This document shows, piece after piece, positions 11,211-22,349 of a stretch of 56,697 bases of DNA (within the stretch, counting starts at the first letter, position 1; each line of letters starts with the position of its first letter). A program made the translations under genes and the position numbers. Origin of the DNA: Podaxis mareebaensis (taxonomy: Eukaryota; Basidiomycota; Agaricomycetes; Agaricales; Agaricaceae); contig JAEUWP010000032.1 of the NCBI GenBank assembly GCA_018524725.1, positions 1-56,697 of the forward strand. The letters run 5' to 3'. Under the pieces are notes generated by a model, which did not search any database, was not told the origin of the DNA, and was given only the letters and a program-made list of their open reading frames with translations.

Positions 11211-13744
11211 ATGCCCCCGCTCCTGCCGCTCATGTCGATGCTAGACATGCATCCGGCCAACTTTCGTGCTAGGCTCATTCTTGATCTCTTCTTTGCGTTG
11301 GTGGTTCCTTCTGCATTGCTAAATGTCTTGTTGCGACTCTACACCATCCACCTTGGACTCTGGTCAATACCTGTCTATTCCCTATTCACCCTCTGTTGGG
11401 CCATATCAAAAGGCGCCTACTCGTCATATAGACAACGTCAGATTGCGGAACAACTAGGTGCACGGCCCGTGCCCTGCGTCGTTGGGAAATGGCCCGGCAA
11501 CATCGACGTTTTATTAAAAATGATGCGCGCCTTCAAGACGAGTTACGTGCTAGATGTATATCGCCAGCTCTTCGAAGAGTACCAGTGCACTACTCTCAAC
11601 CTCCGCATCCTGTGGGCCGATAATGTAAGTACGAAACAAAAACACGGAAGATAGCGCTATCGCCGTCGGTATGGCCGCTTTGGGTGTGGATCACACTAGG
11701 CAGCGCTCGGCGATGCTGTTGCTTCTCATGTCATACCTGCCTTATCGCCACACCGTGGAACCCTGTGGCTGATTCTGTTCCTCCCCGCATCACCTAGATA
11801 ATATCCATGGACCAGGAGCACACCAAATTTATCCTCTCGACCGGATTTAAGAATTTCTGGAGAGGCCGCGCACAAAAAGAAAGAATGTACGCGTTTCAGC
11901 ACAGCTCTCTGGATCTTGTGACGCAACCGCTGACAGATGCATTATTCTATCAATAGGGAAACCCTTCTAGGTGAAGGAATCTTCAATCGCGACGATGATG
12001 TGAGCAACCCCAATTCAATCATGTACAGCCTCCTACAGCACACTAACCACCCCCACGACACCCAACTTCAGATCTGGAAAATGGTTAGCCGCAATCCTAT
12101 TCCCAAAACCACAAATCTTCTCATATTCATAATCAAAATTACCTACACCTACAGCACCGAAACACCGCACGACCATTCTTCGCCCGAGAACGCTTCGTCG
12201 ACTTTGAAATCTTCGAAACATATACATCTAAAACTCTCGCACACCTGTCAAGATGCGCATCCAAGAACGAACCCTGTGAAGCTCAAGATTTGTACTCGCG
12301 TTTCGCGCTCGACGCAGCCTCGGAATTCCTCTTTGGATGTAACCTTGATACACTATCAGCGTCCCTCCCGCTCCCGGGTAAAACGCCCATGGGACCCAAG
12401 GGTTCAGCGACGGAAGACACATGGGGTGCATTTGCGAATGCGTTTGATGAGGCACAGATTAATATCACCAAACGTGGGCGGATAGGGTATTTGTGGCCGC
12501 TATTGGAAATGTTTGGAGATCGGAATCAGAAGCATGTGGAAGTGATTAGGGAGTGGTTGGATCCGCTTGTGGAGAGGGCCTTGGAGGAGAAGATGCATAT
12601 GTCTACCCTTCAGAGTCCAGTGACGGAAAAGACCTTTTTGCAACATTTAGCGGACTCGACGGAGAGTAAGTGATATTTTTTTGGTACTATTCACTTCGCT
12701 GTTTGCTGATGATCTTCGGTTTGAAGACCCAGTGCTTATTCGCGATCAACTGTTGAGCATGTTACTTGCTTCACGAGATACGGTACGTTGAAATCACCTT
12801 TCATTCACTCATCAGACAAAGTTTCAAATTAGCTGATGCCACGGAACGCCCATTATTTGAATAGACGGCATGCGTGATAACGTACACCACGTACTTTATG
12901 TCCATCCATCCCGATATCACACAAAAGATGCGTGCAGAGGTGCTTCAACATTGCGGACCACACGCAAAGCCGACCTTTGACCAGATCCACCAACTGCGCT
13001 ACAGTAAGTCCAGCTCCATCGGTCCTACCATAACACCCATTCATCTAATTCACATGCATTCTATAGTCCGAGCAGTAATAAACGAAACCATGCGGCTCTT
13101 CCCCCCAGTCCCTCTGAACCTCCGCGAAACCCGGTCCTCGCCATGCCTTCTACCCCCATCAGACCCGTCCTATGCACAAGACAACGCTCAACTCCAACCA
13201 CTATTCGTGCCAGCCAACACAGTTGTGACGTACCTCCCACTCTTAACCCAGCGAAACCCTGCACTCTGGGGTCCAGACGCAGACGAGTTCAAACCAGAGC
13301 GATGGCTCAACCCCGAGACGCAAGCAAAATGTAATTCAAATATAGGAATGTTCATGCCGTTTAGTCATGGACCGAGAATTGTGCGTGTCTTGTACTCTTT
13401 TGCTTTGTTCACTCGGGGGCTAATGGGTGGTGTATGTACGTGTGTGTAGTGCATTGGGAAGAACTATGCGTATAATGAGATGACGTATTTTTTGGTGAGG
13501 TTGTTGCAGCAGTTTGATCGGTTTGAGCTGGCGTTGGAGTGTCAGCCGGAGGGGTCGTTGCCTCCTGAGGAGTGGAAGGGGAGGAAGGGGAGGCAGAGGG
13601 TTGAGAAGATTTGGCCTGCGGCCGCGTTAACTTTGTTTGTTAAGGTGAGGACTTTTTGAGATCTCAAGTGAGTTTTTTGTTGATTGCGTGTGGTTTTGGG
13701 TATAGGGTGGGTTATGGGTCCGATTTCATAAAGCCAACTCATGA
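11211..13744 (+). CDS. Cytochrome P450 monooxygenase
   Basis: Ten predicted exons are 11211..11624, 11798..11886, 11957..11999, 12072..12083, 12155..12665, 12727..12782, 12865..13003, 13067..13380, 13450..13644 and 13706..13744, giving 603 residues in one frame. P450s use heme and NADPH-derived electrons to oxidise organic substrates. This one should sit on the ER membrane, since residues 20-65 are hydrophobic. Landmarks are a WKMHRNTARPFF segment (helix C region), I-helix ASRDT (371-375), ExxR as ETMR (428-431), FKPERW, and the heme loop FSHGPRICIG with Cys527 as the first codon of exon 9. The arrangement resembles the CYP63/CYP5144-type families that are expanded in wood and litter basidiomycetes, but the family assignment is tentative. 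Exon 4 is only 12 bases long. Length and motifs are complete, so the gene looks functional; the substrate is unknown. Confidence 0.9.
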
Positions 13745-14576
13745 ATCGCATGTGTATGCATGACACTGTTGTCGGATATTCGTCTTGCTTTTCATTCGTT
13801 GCTTCCATTTGGATGATAAATTATCTAGACGGACAAGCATAGGCTCATAGAAATTTGCTCTCACGTGTATGCATGGCGATCTAACAATTTCTTTCGATAC
13901 ACGATTATATACCATGTTGTACAATGTAACGTAGTGTATCATACCGCTAGGACGAACGTCGCCCATTGTCTTCTTCCGAGTTTCATTAATTCGCGAGATG
14001 TTGCGTCTTACGACAAGATTACATCGATGCATGATGCGACACACGTCTGACAGTCCAGGATTTCTAGGAATTGGAAACGTTCTATCACGCCGTTTTCCCC
14101 CGCTGAGTGACATTTGTCATATCAGCTCATAATCATGCCCGAACTTTCTCGAATGATATCCCCGGAGTTCTCGCGGCGTCTTTCGTGCGCGATATATGAT
14201 GCATGATGGGTGGCGGGGCAGTTATGGGTGCGAGGGAGACGCGTCGGGCGTACGCGGCACCCAATTGATATGTTGATTGTCGACCCTGAGTGGCATGTAT
14301 AGTAAATCAGAATATCAGATCAATCCCGTACTGCACGGTTTTGACGAGTTGCTTCTGGACTATAATTGAAACGATGGGAAAGTGTAATGTGTTACCTAGT
14401 AGTGGTAGATTATAACATGTGGAAAGTATATACGACTCCAAGAAGTTGGTGAGAAAGCAGTATTGATACAGATATGATTTATGGATGGGATCAGATGCGA
14501 AGAGAAGAGTGGGGGATCTACAATGAAGGGATGTTGAGCGCAGAGAAGCACACGGAGGTGATGAGTCGGCGCCCGT
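13745..14576. other. Convergent intergenic spacer
   Basis: This spacer lies between the 3' ends of the P450 (+) and the zinc-binding protein (-). Small overlapping ORFs are present on both strands, but none is convincing. I see no RNA gene. Confidence 0.45.
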
Positions 14577-15441
14577 TCATTGTCCGTAACAATCATAACA
14601 AGTAATGGTGTTACTGGAAAAGTCAGAGAAGAGGCGCGGAGCGCCAACGCAAGCGAACAATCGTGAGTACGAAAAGACGGAGATTAGGGGAGAGACGACA
14701 AGGAGACGTACTTCTGAGAATTCTCGAAACAGCAATTCCGGCAGACGACTCTCCCACAACCAGGCAACACCTGATCTTCATCTCCGTCCCGCACCACGCG
14801 AACATTCCTAATTCCATTGCTATTTCCATTCCCATGAACACCAATCCCGTTATTGGTCTGAGTAACCAGATTCAGATTGTAGCTGCTGTTATTCTCTTGA
14901 GCTTTCGGTCTTTCGTTGTCAAGATCGTCATCTATGAATTTCCGGCGCTTCCCAACCAAACTCGGGCTCGGGCTTGCGCCACCCGCAGTCACGGAATGGT
15001 GGGCAGTGGAGGCTGTTCCGCCGAGATTGGTGTTGGCGGAGGTGAGCGCGAGAGCCACTCGGCGTGGAGAGGGAAGCGTTGGAGAGGGCGAGGTTGATGA
15101 CCACACGAGGAGCGGTGTGGGAGGAGTCGAGGGGACGGAGGCGTTGCATGTCCGAGAACAGACCACACAGGTTGGCGTCGAACAGCTGGAAAATAATTGG
15201 CGTGTCAATTAAAAGTGAGAATGGAATGATTGAGCGGAGATGTGCACCGGCTGCAGAGTATTAGGTAGCCCTGTGTCGCGTTGAGAGAGCGGTGACAGGA
15301 GACGCAGGTGGGGTTCTGGACATTATGCTTTTGTAGGTTGGATGCGGTGATAATTTTTGGGGTGGTGTGTGGCGTAGTGTCGGGAGAGAGCTGGCTGGGA
15401 GAGAGCTTGCGACGCTTGACGGAATGCTTAAGCGCTGCCAT
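14577..15441 (-). CDS. Small cysteine-rich, probably zinc-binding protein
   Basis: Predicted exons are 15441..15248, 15185..14712 and 14613..14577, giving 234 residues. The ATG at 15441 (MAALKHSVKRRKL) is preferred over an in-frame ATG 15 codons upstream, because it begins with a basic, nuclear-signal-like stretch. The paired cysteines are C46/C49, C63/C66, C71/C74 and C78 in the first half, and C208, C213, C216, C217 and C228/C231 at the very end. A low-complexity Ser/Thr/Pro and Asn-rich linker separates them. The spacing of the two clusters suggests a cross-braced zinc fold split by a long insert. No enzyme motif is seen. Similar small proteins occur across basidiomycetes, to my recollection without a known function. 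A nuclear or regulatory role is inference only. The gene is divergent to epsin with about 390 bases between the two starts. Confidence 0.75.
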
Positions 15442-15832
15442 TGGCGGTGGGTGTGCGTGGAGAGAAGAAAGCGTCACAGTCTGCACCCAATGTCCTCATG
15501 CTCGGCCTCTGCCATCTGCTCCGCTCACCGTCTGCGCACCATCTCCGTTGACATCTTTTTAGCAAGCCTCACTCGTAAACTTCATTTTGACTCACATCCA
15601 GCCAGAACATTCAAACATTCAAACCAGAAAAAACAGAATCCGCGAGATGTCCATTGCAGGATCACGTGAATCTGATATGCGAATGCATTCGCCAACGCGG
15701 GGTCGAACGCGCAGCCTGCTAACCGCGGTAGAAATAAATAAATAATATATTACGTCGACGTGCCCAGTCACACATCACCGACTCACAGCGTCCCTGGCAT
15801 CTCGCCAGAGAACGACCGCAACGACGACGACG
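15442..15832. promoter_or_regulatory. Shared divergent promoter region
   Basis: This 391-bp interval separates the start codons of the zinc-binding protein (-) and epsin (+). It contains an AT-rich run (aataaataaataatatatta) at about 15732-15751. No specific factor site can be assigned from sequence alone. Confidence 0.4.
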
Positions 15833-17778
15833 ATGCAGCACTTTGGCAAGGCCGCCCTCAGGATAACCAAGAACTACACAAAGGGCTACTCGGACACCCA
15901 GGCAAAGGTCCGCGATGCCACGTCAAACGATCCTTGGGGTCCCTCGGGCACACAGATGAACGAAATTGCGCAGTTGACATACAATCAGTACGTAGCTGTT
16001 ACCGTCCCTCGGCCACTTCAGACCCTCATCGCGTGTCCTCTTAATCACCCTTCTCTGACGCAGAAACGACTTTATCGAGATCATGGAAATGCTCGATAAG
16101 CGGCTCAACGACAAGGGCAAGAATTGGCGGCACGTCTTCAAGGTAACTCCAACTCATATCCACAATCTGACATTTCAACGATATACTGAGACTCCCGGTC
16201 CTGTTCTGTGAATAGAGTCTCACTGTCCTGGACTACTGTCTGCACCAAGGCTCCGAAAACGTTGTCATCTACTTCCGCGATAATATCTACATCATCAAGA
16301 CCCTCAAAGAGTTCCAATACATAGACGAGGATGGCAAAGACCAAGGCGCAAATGTTCGACAAAAAGCCAAAGACATCACCAACTTACTCATGGACGAGGC
16401 CCGACTACGTGAGGAACGTCGTGCCCGTGCGTCTATGCGCGATCGTATGATCCGCGGGGCAGGGGCAGGGGAAGGTGATGAATTTGGTGGACTCGAGGAC
16501 GAAAATCGGAGTAGGAGGCACAATGGTCCGGGTACTTCTGGTGGAAGGAGAAGGAACAAGGATGAAGATGATCTGAGACGCGCCATCGAGGAGAGTAAGA
16601 AGACACTGGCGCTTGAACAGCAGGCTGCGGAGGAACGGGAGCTTCAACAGGCCATCCAGCTCAGCAAGGAGGAGGAGGAGAAGAGGAAGCATGCGGTCGA
16701 AGATTCGAATGCTTCTGCTCTGTTTGATGACCACCAACAGCTGTGAGTAATCGTGGAATTATCTTTGTTCGGATATCTGACCATATTTTGCCTAGTCCTA
16801 CTCCCACCAATAATAGCAACAACCCCTTCCCCCTCCTCGACCCAACACCCTACGCCGTCGGCCTCCAGCCCCAATACACTGCCGTCCAGCAACAATTCAC
16901 ATCGATCCAACCCCAGTTCACGTCATTTAATCCATATCAACAGCAGATGGAACAGGAGGCTGCCCAAGTGAGTCGAACCCCTAGCCATATCAGAGATCGT
17001 CACAACTACTAACCCGAACACTCCCAAGGCCGAATACCTACGCCAGCAACAAGCATTCTTGCAGCAACAACAACTCGCTCAGCAGCAACAGCAGCAACAG
17101 GAGGAATGGCTCCGGCAACAACAAATGCTTCAAATGCAACAGCAGCAGCAGCAGCAACAGAACCTCTTTGCGCAACAACTCGCCCCTCAACCTACTGGTT
17201 TCGGGTACGCACCCTCTTTCTCAACTCGTCGATGCCCGATGACAACTCACATACCAATCCCCACCACAGCTCAAACAACCCCTTCGCACCATCCACCTCC
17301 CCTTCCTTCGGCTCTCCCTCCCCACAACCCAAACCACCACAACCCTCCTTCAACCTCGGCGGAACATACGACTCGCACTCTCCCACGAACCTCTCTGCGC
17401 TCACTAATCCTTCACCCTCCGTTAGCCCACAACCGGCTGGAGGTGGTGGTGTAGGCGCAGGTACGGCGAACAGACCGGTTAATGTCAAGACGAAGAAAGA
17501 GTTGGGTGCGAATGAAGCGCATTTGGCTAGTCTGTTTGCGAATAGGGATGATGGACAGGATACATTTGGGAATGTTGGTGCTTTGAGGTGCGTGTTTGAT
17601 TTGTTCTTTTTGGTTTGGTTGTGGGTGGTTTGAACTGAAATGGCCGTGTTTCAGGTATGGACAGACGGATGCTGGGCGACAGATACTTGCGCAGCGGACG
17701 GGTGTTGCAAGTTCGCATAATCCGTTTGCGAAGCAACAGCAGCAGCAAAGTGATGATAAACCGTTCTTTGATATCTAG
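15833..17778 (+). CDS. Epsin-type endocytic adaptor (ENTH domain)
   Basis: Seven predicted exons are 15833..15987, 16064..16142, 16216..16742, 16796..16967, 17029..17204, 17270..17587 and 17655..17778, giving 516 residues. Epsins bind phosphatidylinositol phosphates through the ENTH domain and link ubiquitinated cargo to clathrin and EH-domain proteins at the plasma membrane. Residues 1 to about 140 match the ENTH pattern, including SLTVLDYCLHQGSENVV and the IKTLKEFQYID region. Two ubiquitin-interacting motifs follow, DLRRAIEESKK and ELQQAIQLSKE (about residues 195-230). Three NPF tripeptides stand at about 263, 373 and 498. A glutamine-rich stretch lies between the first two. The gene is complete and looks functional, equivalent to yeast Ent1/Ent2. 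The two yeast paralogues cannot be told apart here. Confidence 0.93.
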
Positions 17779-18589
17779 TCCCGCTCTCCTATGACTGGAT
17801 GCTGGTTTCGTGGTGGTGGTGGTGCCGACGCGGCTATACAATGATTCAATTCCGTTTTTACGTTTCTATCCTCCTTTTTTTCTTTAGTCTTACGATACCG
17901 AGTTTCTTTGATTTGACCTGAATGAATGAACGCTCCTTTCCTTCACGCTCTCACCTCCCTCCTTTCTTTCTATCTTTATACGAAGTTCCTGTTTTTGACT
18001 TAGGTATGTGTGTAGTCTTTTTAACTTCGGTTTGTGGTTTGTTAGTCTTCTCACCTCGCTCCTTGATCGAATCTTTTCCCCCTTTGTCTCTCGTATACTG
18101 CGACGATCTTTTCAAGATGATCTTTATTACGCGTTTCCGTGTTGGTTTGGCCTATCTATCCAATTCTCGTTCTTTCTACCTGTAAGAATGTTGAAATTTA
18201 GGAGTCGTTGGGTGATCTGATAGGATATCCCAAAGTGTTTGGTACTAGCAAAAATGTACTTCGCTTGCTCAGATGCGGTGAGGTGGGTTATTGGAAACTG
18301 ACTTGGAAGTTTATAGGCTCACTGCTAGGATGTATATTGACTTCGTCAGTCCTCCAAGTGAATGGGCTGGGACAGACGAGACTCAATCTATCATTTCACG
18401 AGCGCCACCAAATGGGAGAACGTGTACTGCGACGCGTCACTGCAGGCGATAATTTTACTCAGGTGACCGTGTTCGGAGCTGGATGGTAAGTATCGTGGAA
18501 TCATCTTCCAACTGGAGTTGAAATAGGAAGACTTGGAAATTAAAAGGGGCTGATCGCAATAGACGCTAGCGCCCAATTTACGAAAGGTC
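17779..18589. other. Gene-free spacer downstream of epsin
   Basis: The first 400 bases are strongly T/C-rich on the + strand and probably include the epsin 3' UTR. No supported ORF is present. Confidence 0.4.
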
Positions 18590-19127
18590 TCCAATACCCA
18601 ACATATCTCGCCTTCGTCACTTTGCGTCCTCCCCCTCCACATCCCTACACCCAAATTTCCCTGTACCCCACATTGCTGTACACCACAGCCTACATTTCCA
18701 TAGTCAACATGGCCATCCCCGCGCAGGAACCAGCAATGGGGATTCATATAGCCTCGTCCCTCTGCAGATCTGCCACATATATTCATCAACACATCAACAC
18801 CTAAGGGCTGGCAGGTAAAAAGCCTTGAGATATCCTCCAACGCTTAACTCCAAGCTCACAGCACCCACCTCCTTCTGCCCCACTTTCAATTCTTCGCTTC
18901 CATTGCTGTACCCCACAGTCATGTAGTGCATACCCATAGTCAACCCCGCCATCTGCATGCCGGAACCAATAACGAGGATTCAATAATCTCATCCCTCCCC
19001 AGAGATGCCACTTATATCTATCAATACTTAAGGACTAGGCGAAAGCCCTGAACAACCTTCAACGCTTATCAACTCGAAGTTCACAACAACTCACCTGCCT
19101 CGCTTTCAATTCTTCACCTTGCAATCA
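18590..19127 (+). repeat. Imperfect tandem repeat of about 230 bp ahead of a NACHT pseudogene
   Basis: The segment attgctgtac followed by an accacag/cccacag block recurs at 18672 and 18902. A later part of the unit (ccaacgctta / tcaacgctta) recurs at about 18838 and 19060, and the array ends directly in front of the pseudogene ATG at 19128. The last partial unit carries a ctttcaattcttcacc block just before the start codon, matching ctttcaattcttcg in the unit before it. The array therefore appears to be a duplicated 5' flank or promoter of the NACHT gene. About 2.5 copies are visible. Confidence 0.65.
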
Positions 19128-21394
19128 ATGCCAGTCTTTCCCAACATACAGAACATAGCAATTGGCAGTAATACCCAATTTCACACTGCCAAATCACTAA
19201 TATCTTGAATGGGGCGACGGGTAAGCTCCTCCACTACAAGGGAATAATTCGACTCATGTCAGCACTTCTCCCCAGGCAACGATATCCTGCTTGAGGCGTC
19301 TGTTCCTGAAGCAGCACACGATTCCTCAGCTCGCAAGCAGCCTAGGTGTTTTCCCGGAACCCGGCAACAATACATAGAAGATATCATACATTGGGCGATC
19401 CCCGCCGTTGACGACACTCCTTTGCCTATCCTCTGGATGGAAGGGCCAGCTGGAGTTGATAAATCCGCTGTAGCCAGACTTGTACAGAGGAAATCAAGGC
19501 TCGAGAAAAGCTCGGGGCAGCATTCTCCTTTTCGATCAATGGGCGAAACAACTCCACTCACTTCTTCACCACTATCGCATACCAGCTCTCTGTTGGGTTT
19601 CCTGGTTACCGCAATCTCGTTAAGAAGAAGGTCCGCCGTGACAAAGCTTTGGTCGATAAAGCGTTGGCAACTCAGTTCAACGAGCTGGTTGTCGAGCCCC
19701 TGCAAGAGCTGGAGAAGGCCGGAAAGAGTACCGGGCAGAGGGTCCCTACATTTGTTGATGGATTGGACGAATGTGAGTGGGAAGACGCACAGTGTGCAAT
19801 TATTAAAATCGTGGCCAAGGCGACTCGTGAAGGTACCATGCCGCTCTGCTGGGCATTCTTCAGTCGCCCAGAACCCCACGCCAAAGCTACGTTCACCAAA
19901 CTGGACATTTCTCCCCTCTGCTACACGATGGAGTTCCCCGTTTCCCGTGAGGCGGATAGAGATATCGGGATCCACCTCCGACATACCGGTTTTCAAAATA
20001 TCCTCCGACGACATAATACCCATATGGCATCTCCATAGCCCTCTGAGAACGATATAATGACCCTCGTGAATGCTTCGGGTGGATTGCTTATATATTCAAC
20101 AAGCATCCTCCGGTTCGTCGCACGACCAGGCCCGCTCACACCCCAAAAGTTATTGCGCGAGGTTCTCGCCGTTACCTCTAATCACACTACCTCTCACGCC
20201 TCAAAATCACCCTTTGCAGAGCTGGATGCACTTTACACGTTAATTATGGAACGCATTTCCCCCGAAATGTTTGCATCCATCCGTCTCTACTATGTCTTCT
20301 CAATCCGTCTCTGAGTGTTATAACGATAGCAAGTATGTTGAGGCCGTCCAAGCCAGAGTCCCAGATAATGTGTAATCAGTTGAGCACTGTACTCCGAGTT
20401 TCCTACCAGGACAAAACGCTCAACTTCGATCGCGGCGTCGATACCAATCTTGCATATTACCAACGGACTGATATCGAACCTGGCGTTATTCGGAAACTCT
20501 GGTGCTCGGTCCGTTCGCAACTCGGGGGAAACATGTCTTTCTATCATAGATCATTTCATGGTTTTCTTATCGATCGTACCCGTTCGGGCATCTTTTGGTC
20601 TCAGCATTTCGATATATATCGAATTCTTTTCGAGCACTGCCACGAGTTGCGGCTCGCCTCCGAGAAAACCTTCAGCCTTGTGGGTTCGAGTGAGCCTCCG
20701 GGTTCTACCTCAACCTTGTTTTCTTACCTGTATGTCGCTAGCATTAACGCCTGCAAGTCACACACCTGGCTCTGCGTACTCTCTTCCTTGTCCTCATACC
20801 ACCGAATTGACTAATTCTATCATCGAAGCGGAGGTTCATTGTTCAACCACACGTATACGCTTCCGAGTTGCAGACCAAACCTGGTTTGGACATGGAATTA
20901 CTACAAGAACATGGTCACGCTGATTACCGCAAGACTCTATGTATCTGGACGACCTTACGCCCAGGGTACTGTGATTCCCAGCTTTGGGGCTTAAATGGCC
21001 ATCTGAAGGCAGTCCATGGGACTGCGCCCTTTCGGCTCCGTCCGGAAGGATCTCCAAAAATTAATATTGATACATTCAAGAAGGTGGGACCATGTCTCCT
21101 CAGTGCGCCGTGAAACCGCTGACCACGATTCTTGAAGATGCTTAAGCGGCGACAGCGGGCAAAGGTCTTACGACCATATTTTCCCACTTGGATTTCCTGG
21201 CTCTGGTCTCTCTTTCGAAAATGGTCTCCAAGTCAAATTGAATCGGGATTGTATCTCGTTGGCCACGGTTCCAAATCGAGGTTCTGGCACTGGGAATTCA
21301 ACATTACAGAGAGTATTATTAACACTTCTTTACGGTCGATTTAGCTGAAGGAGAAAGAATATATCGGGAGGAGCGGTTCGATCAGTGGTTCTAG
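19128..21394 (+). pseudogene. NACHT-domain pseudogene (paralogue of 34662..36948)
   Basis: All four exon blocks of the intact gene at 34.7 kb can be followed: an N-terminus starting MPVFPNIQNI, an EASVPEAAHDSSAR lead-in, a P-loop, the Walker B segment TFVDGLDE, a SFYHRSFHGF region and a C-terminal LYLVGHGSKSRFW block ending at TAG 21392-21394. Damage is extensive. There is an in-frame TGA in exon 1, the Walker A Gly before Lys is replaced (GPAGVDKS), and a frameshift follows soon after the P-loop. A Trp codon has become TAG at 20036-20038, another frameshift lies near 20315-20335, and a further one near 21344. CpG is not depleted here, so this copy decayed by ordinary mutation rather than by the process acting on the 37-53 kb island. 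Confidence 0.85.
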
Positions 21395-22349
21395 ACGAAA
21401 CGGATGGCGAAGATACGCTCAATGCTGTAATAGTGGTGACGCGAATGCTCTGATCAATCACTATTTCTCAGGAGGCTTACCGGATGAGACAATGAGCCGC
21501 AAGCATATTGCCCCGCCACCTCCCTCAGAGTTTTTTAAACCGAACACCGCTTGATAATCAGGAGACTCCTGCACCAAACATAACGAACATATAGCAACCC
21601 GACACCGGTACTGCACTACCGCGTCGTCAACTCTAGCACCATGCTAGCGTGTCTTTATAATATTCGGTTCCTCCTAATGCTGGACGGTGGCACAACGCAC
21701 CCCCTAAGAAGCTCCCAACGTACCTCCGGCTTCTCTTCGCATACTTCGGAAGTTTGGCAGTGTTTTCTGATGAGGTAAGTATGGTGCATTACGCAACCGA
21801 TTTTTTTTTTAACCTTTAAACAGGGATTGGCGATTGGCCCTTTCTTCTTTCCCCTTTGTGTCTGCCGGCGGATCTCCTAAGCACCTCTGTCCTTTCTATG
21901 GACTCTAGGACTCATACGTGAAAAATTAACCCAACCACATCCATAAACCGAGGGTGTCATAGTCTGTCATGAATGCCTATATAACCGTTTTAGTTGACGT
22001 GGGGTCGGCAATGGGCATGTACATATACCAAGATTCGCGCGTTGAACCTAAAGGAGTAGTTATTTTCTACAGGAGGCGAATTCATATCAGAAGGGAAAAT
22101 GATGGGTTTATCGTTCCAACGATGCCGTTCTTCCAAAGTATGCAACGAGGGGCCGACCAGAACGCTGCCAGACGTTCTTGACTGCTTAGTTAGCATTGAT
22201 TCCTTCTGGTCTTACCCCTCAACGTTATGAAGCATCTTGGGGGCTTAATTTGACGAGGGAGTTGTCGTTTATAATCGCTGAACGCTTTTGCCGGGTTACA
22301 CCGGCACACACCACTTTTTGTCGTCTCATTGGATTTCTCCCTCCCAGCG
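21395..22349. other. Gene-free spacer
   Basis: This spacer lies between the NACHT pseudogene and chitin deacetylase. Several 60-75 codon ORFs occur on both strands but none has support. The stretch just before 22350 is expected to be the promoter and 5' UTR of the deacetylase. Confidence 0.4.

Noticed and set aside
11937..12485. A 182-codon plus-strand ORF in the P450 region
   Set aside because: It lies in a different frame from the P450 exons over most of its length and reads through its introns. It is a shadow.
15695..15735. A tRNA-like segment with a ttcgacc loop on the minus strand
   Set aside because: The T-arm does not form a proper 5-bp stem with a 7-base loop, and no D-arm, anticodon arm or acceptor stem could be fitted upstream.
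16405..16737. Minus-strand ORFs opposite epsin exon 3
   Set aside because: Antisense shadows of the Glu/Arg-rich UIM region, leucine-rich only because of complementary codons.
19422..20057. A 211-codon ORF as a separate protein
   Set aside because: Only its first ~20 residues are NACHT sequence; after a frameshift it reads the wrong frame of the pseudogene.
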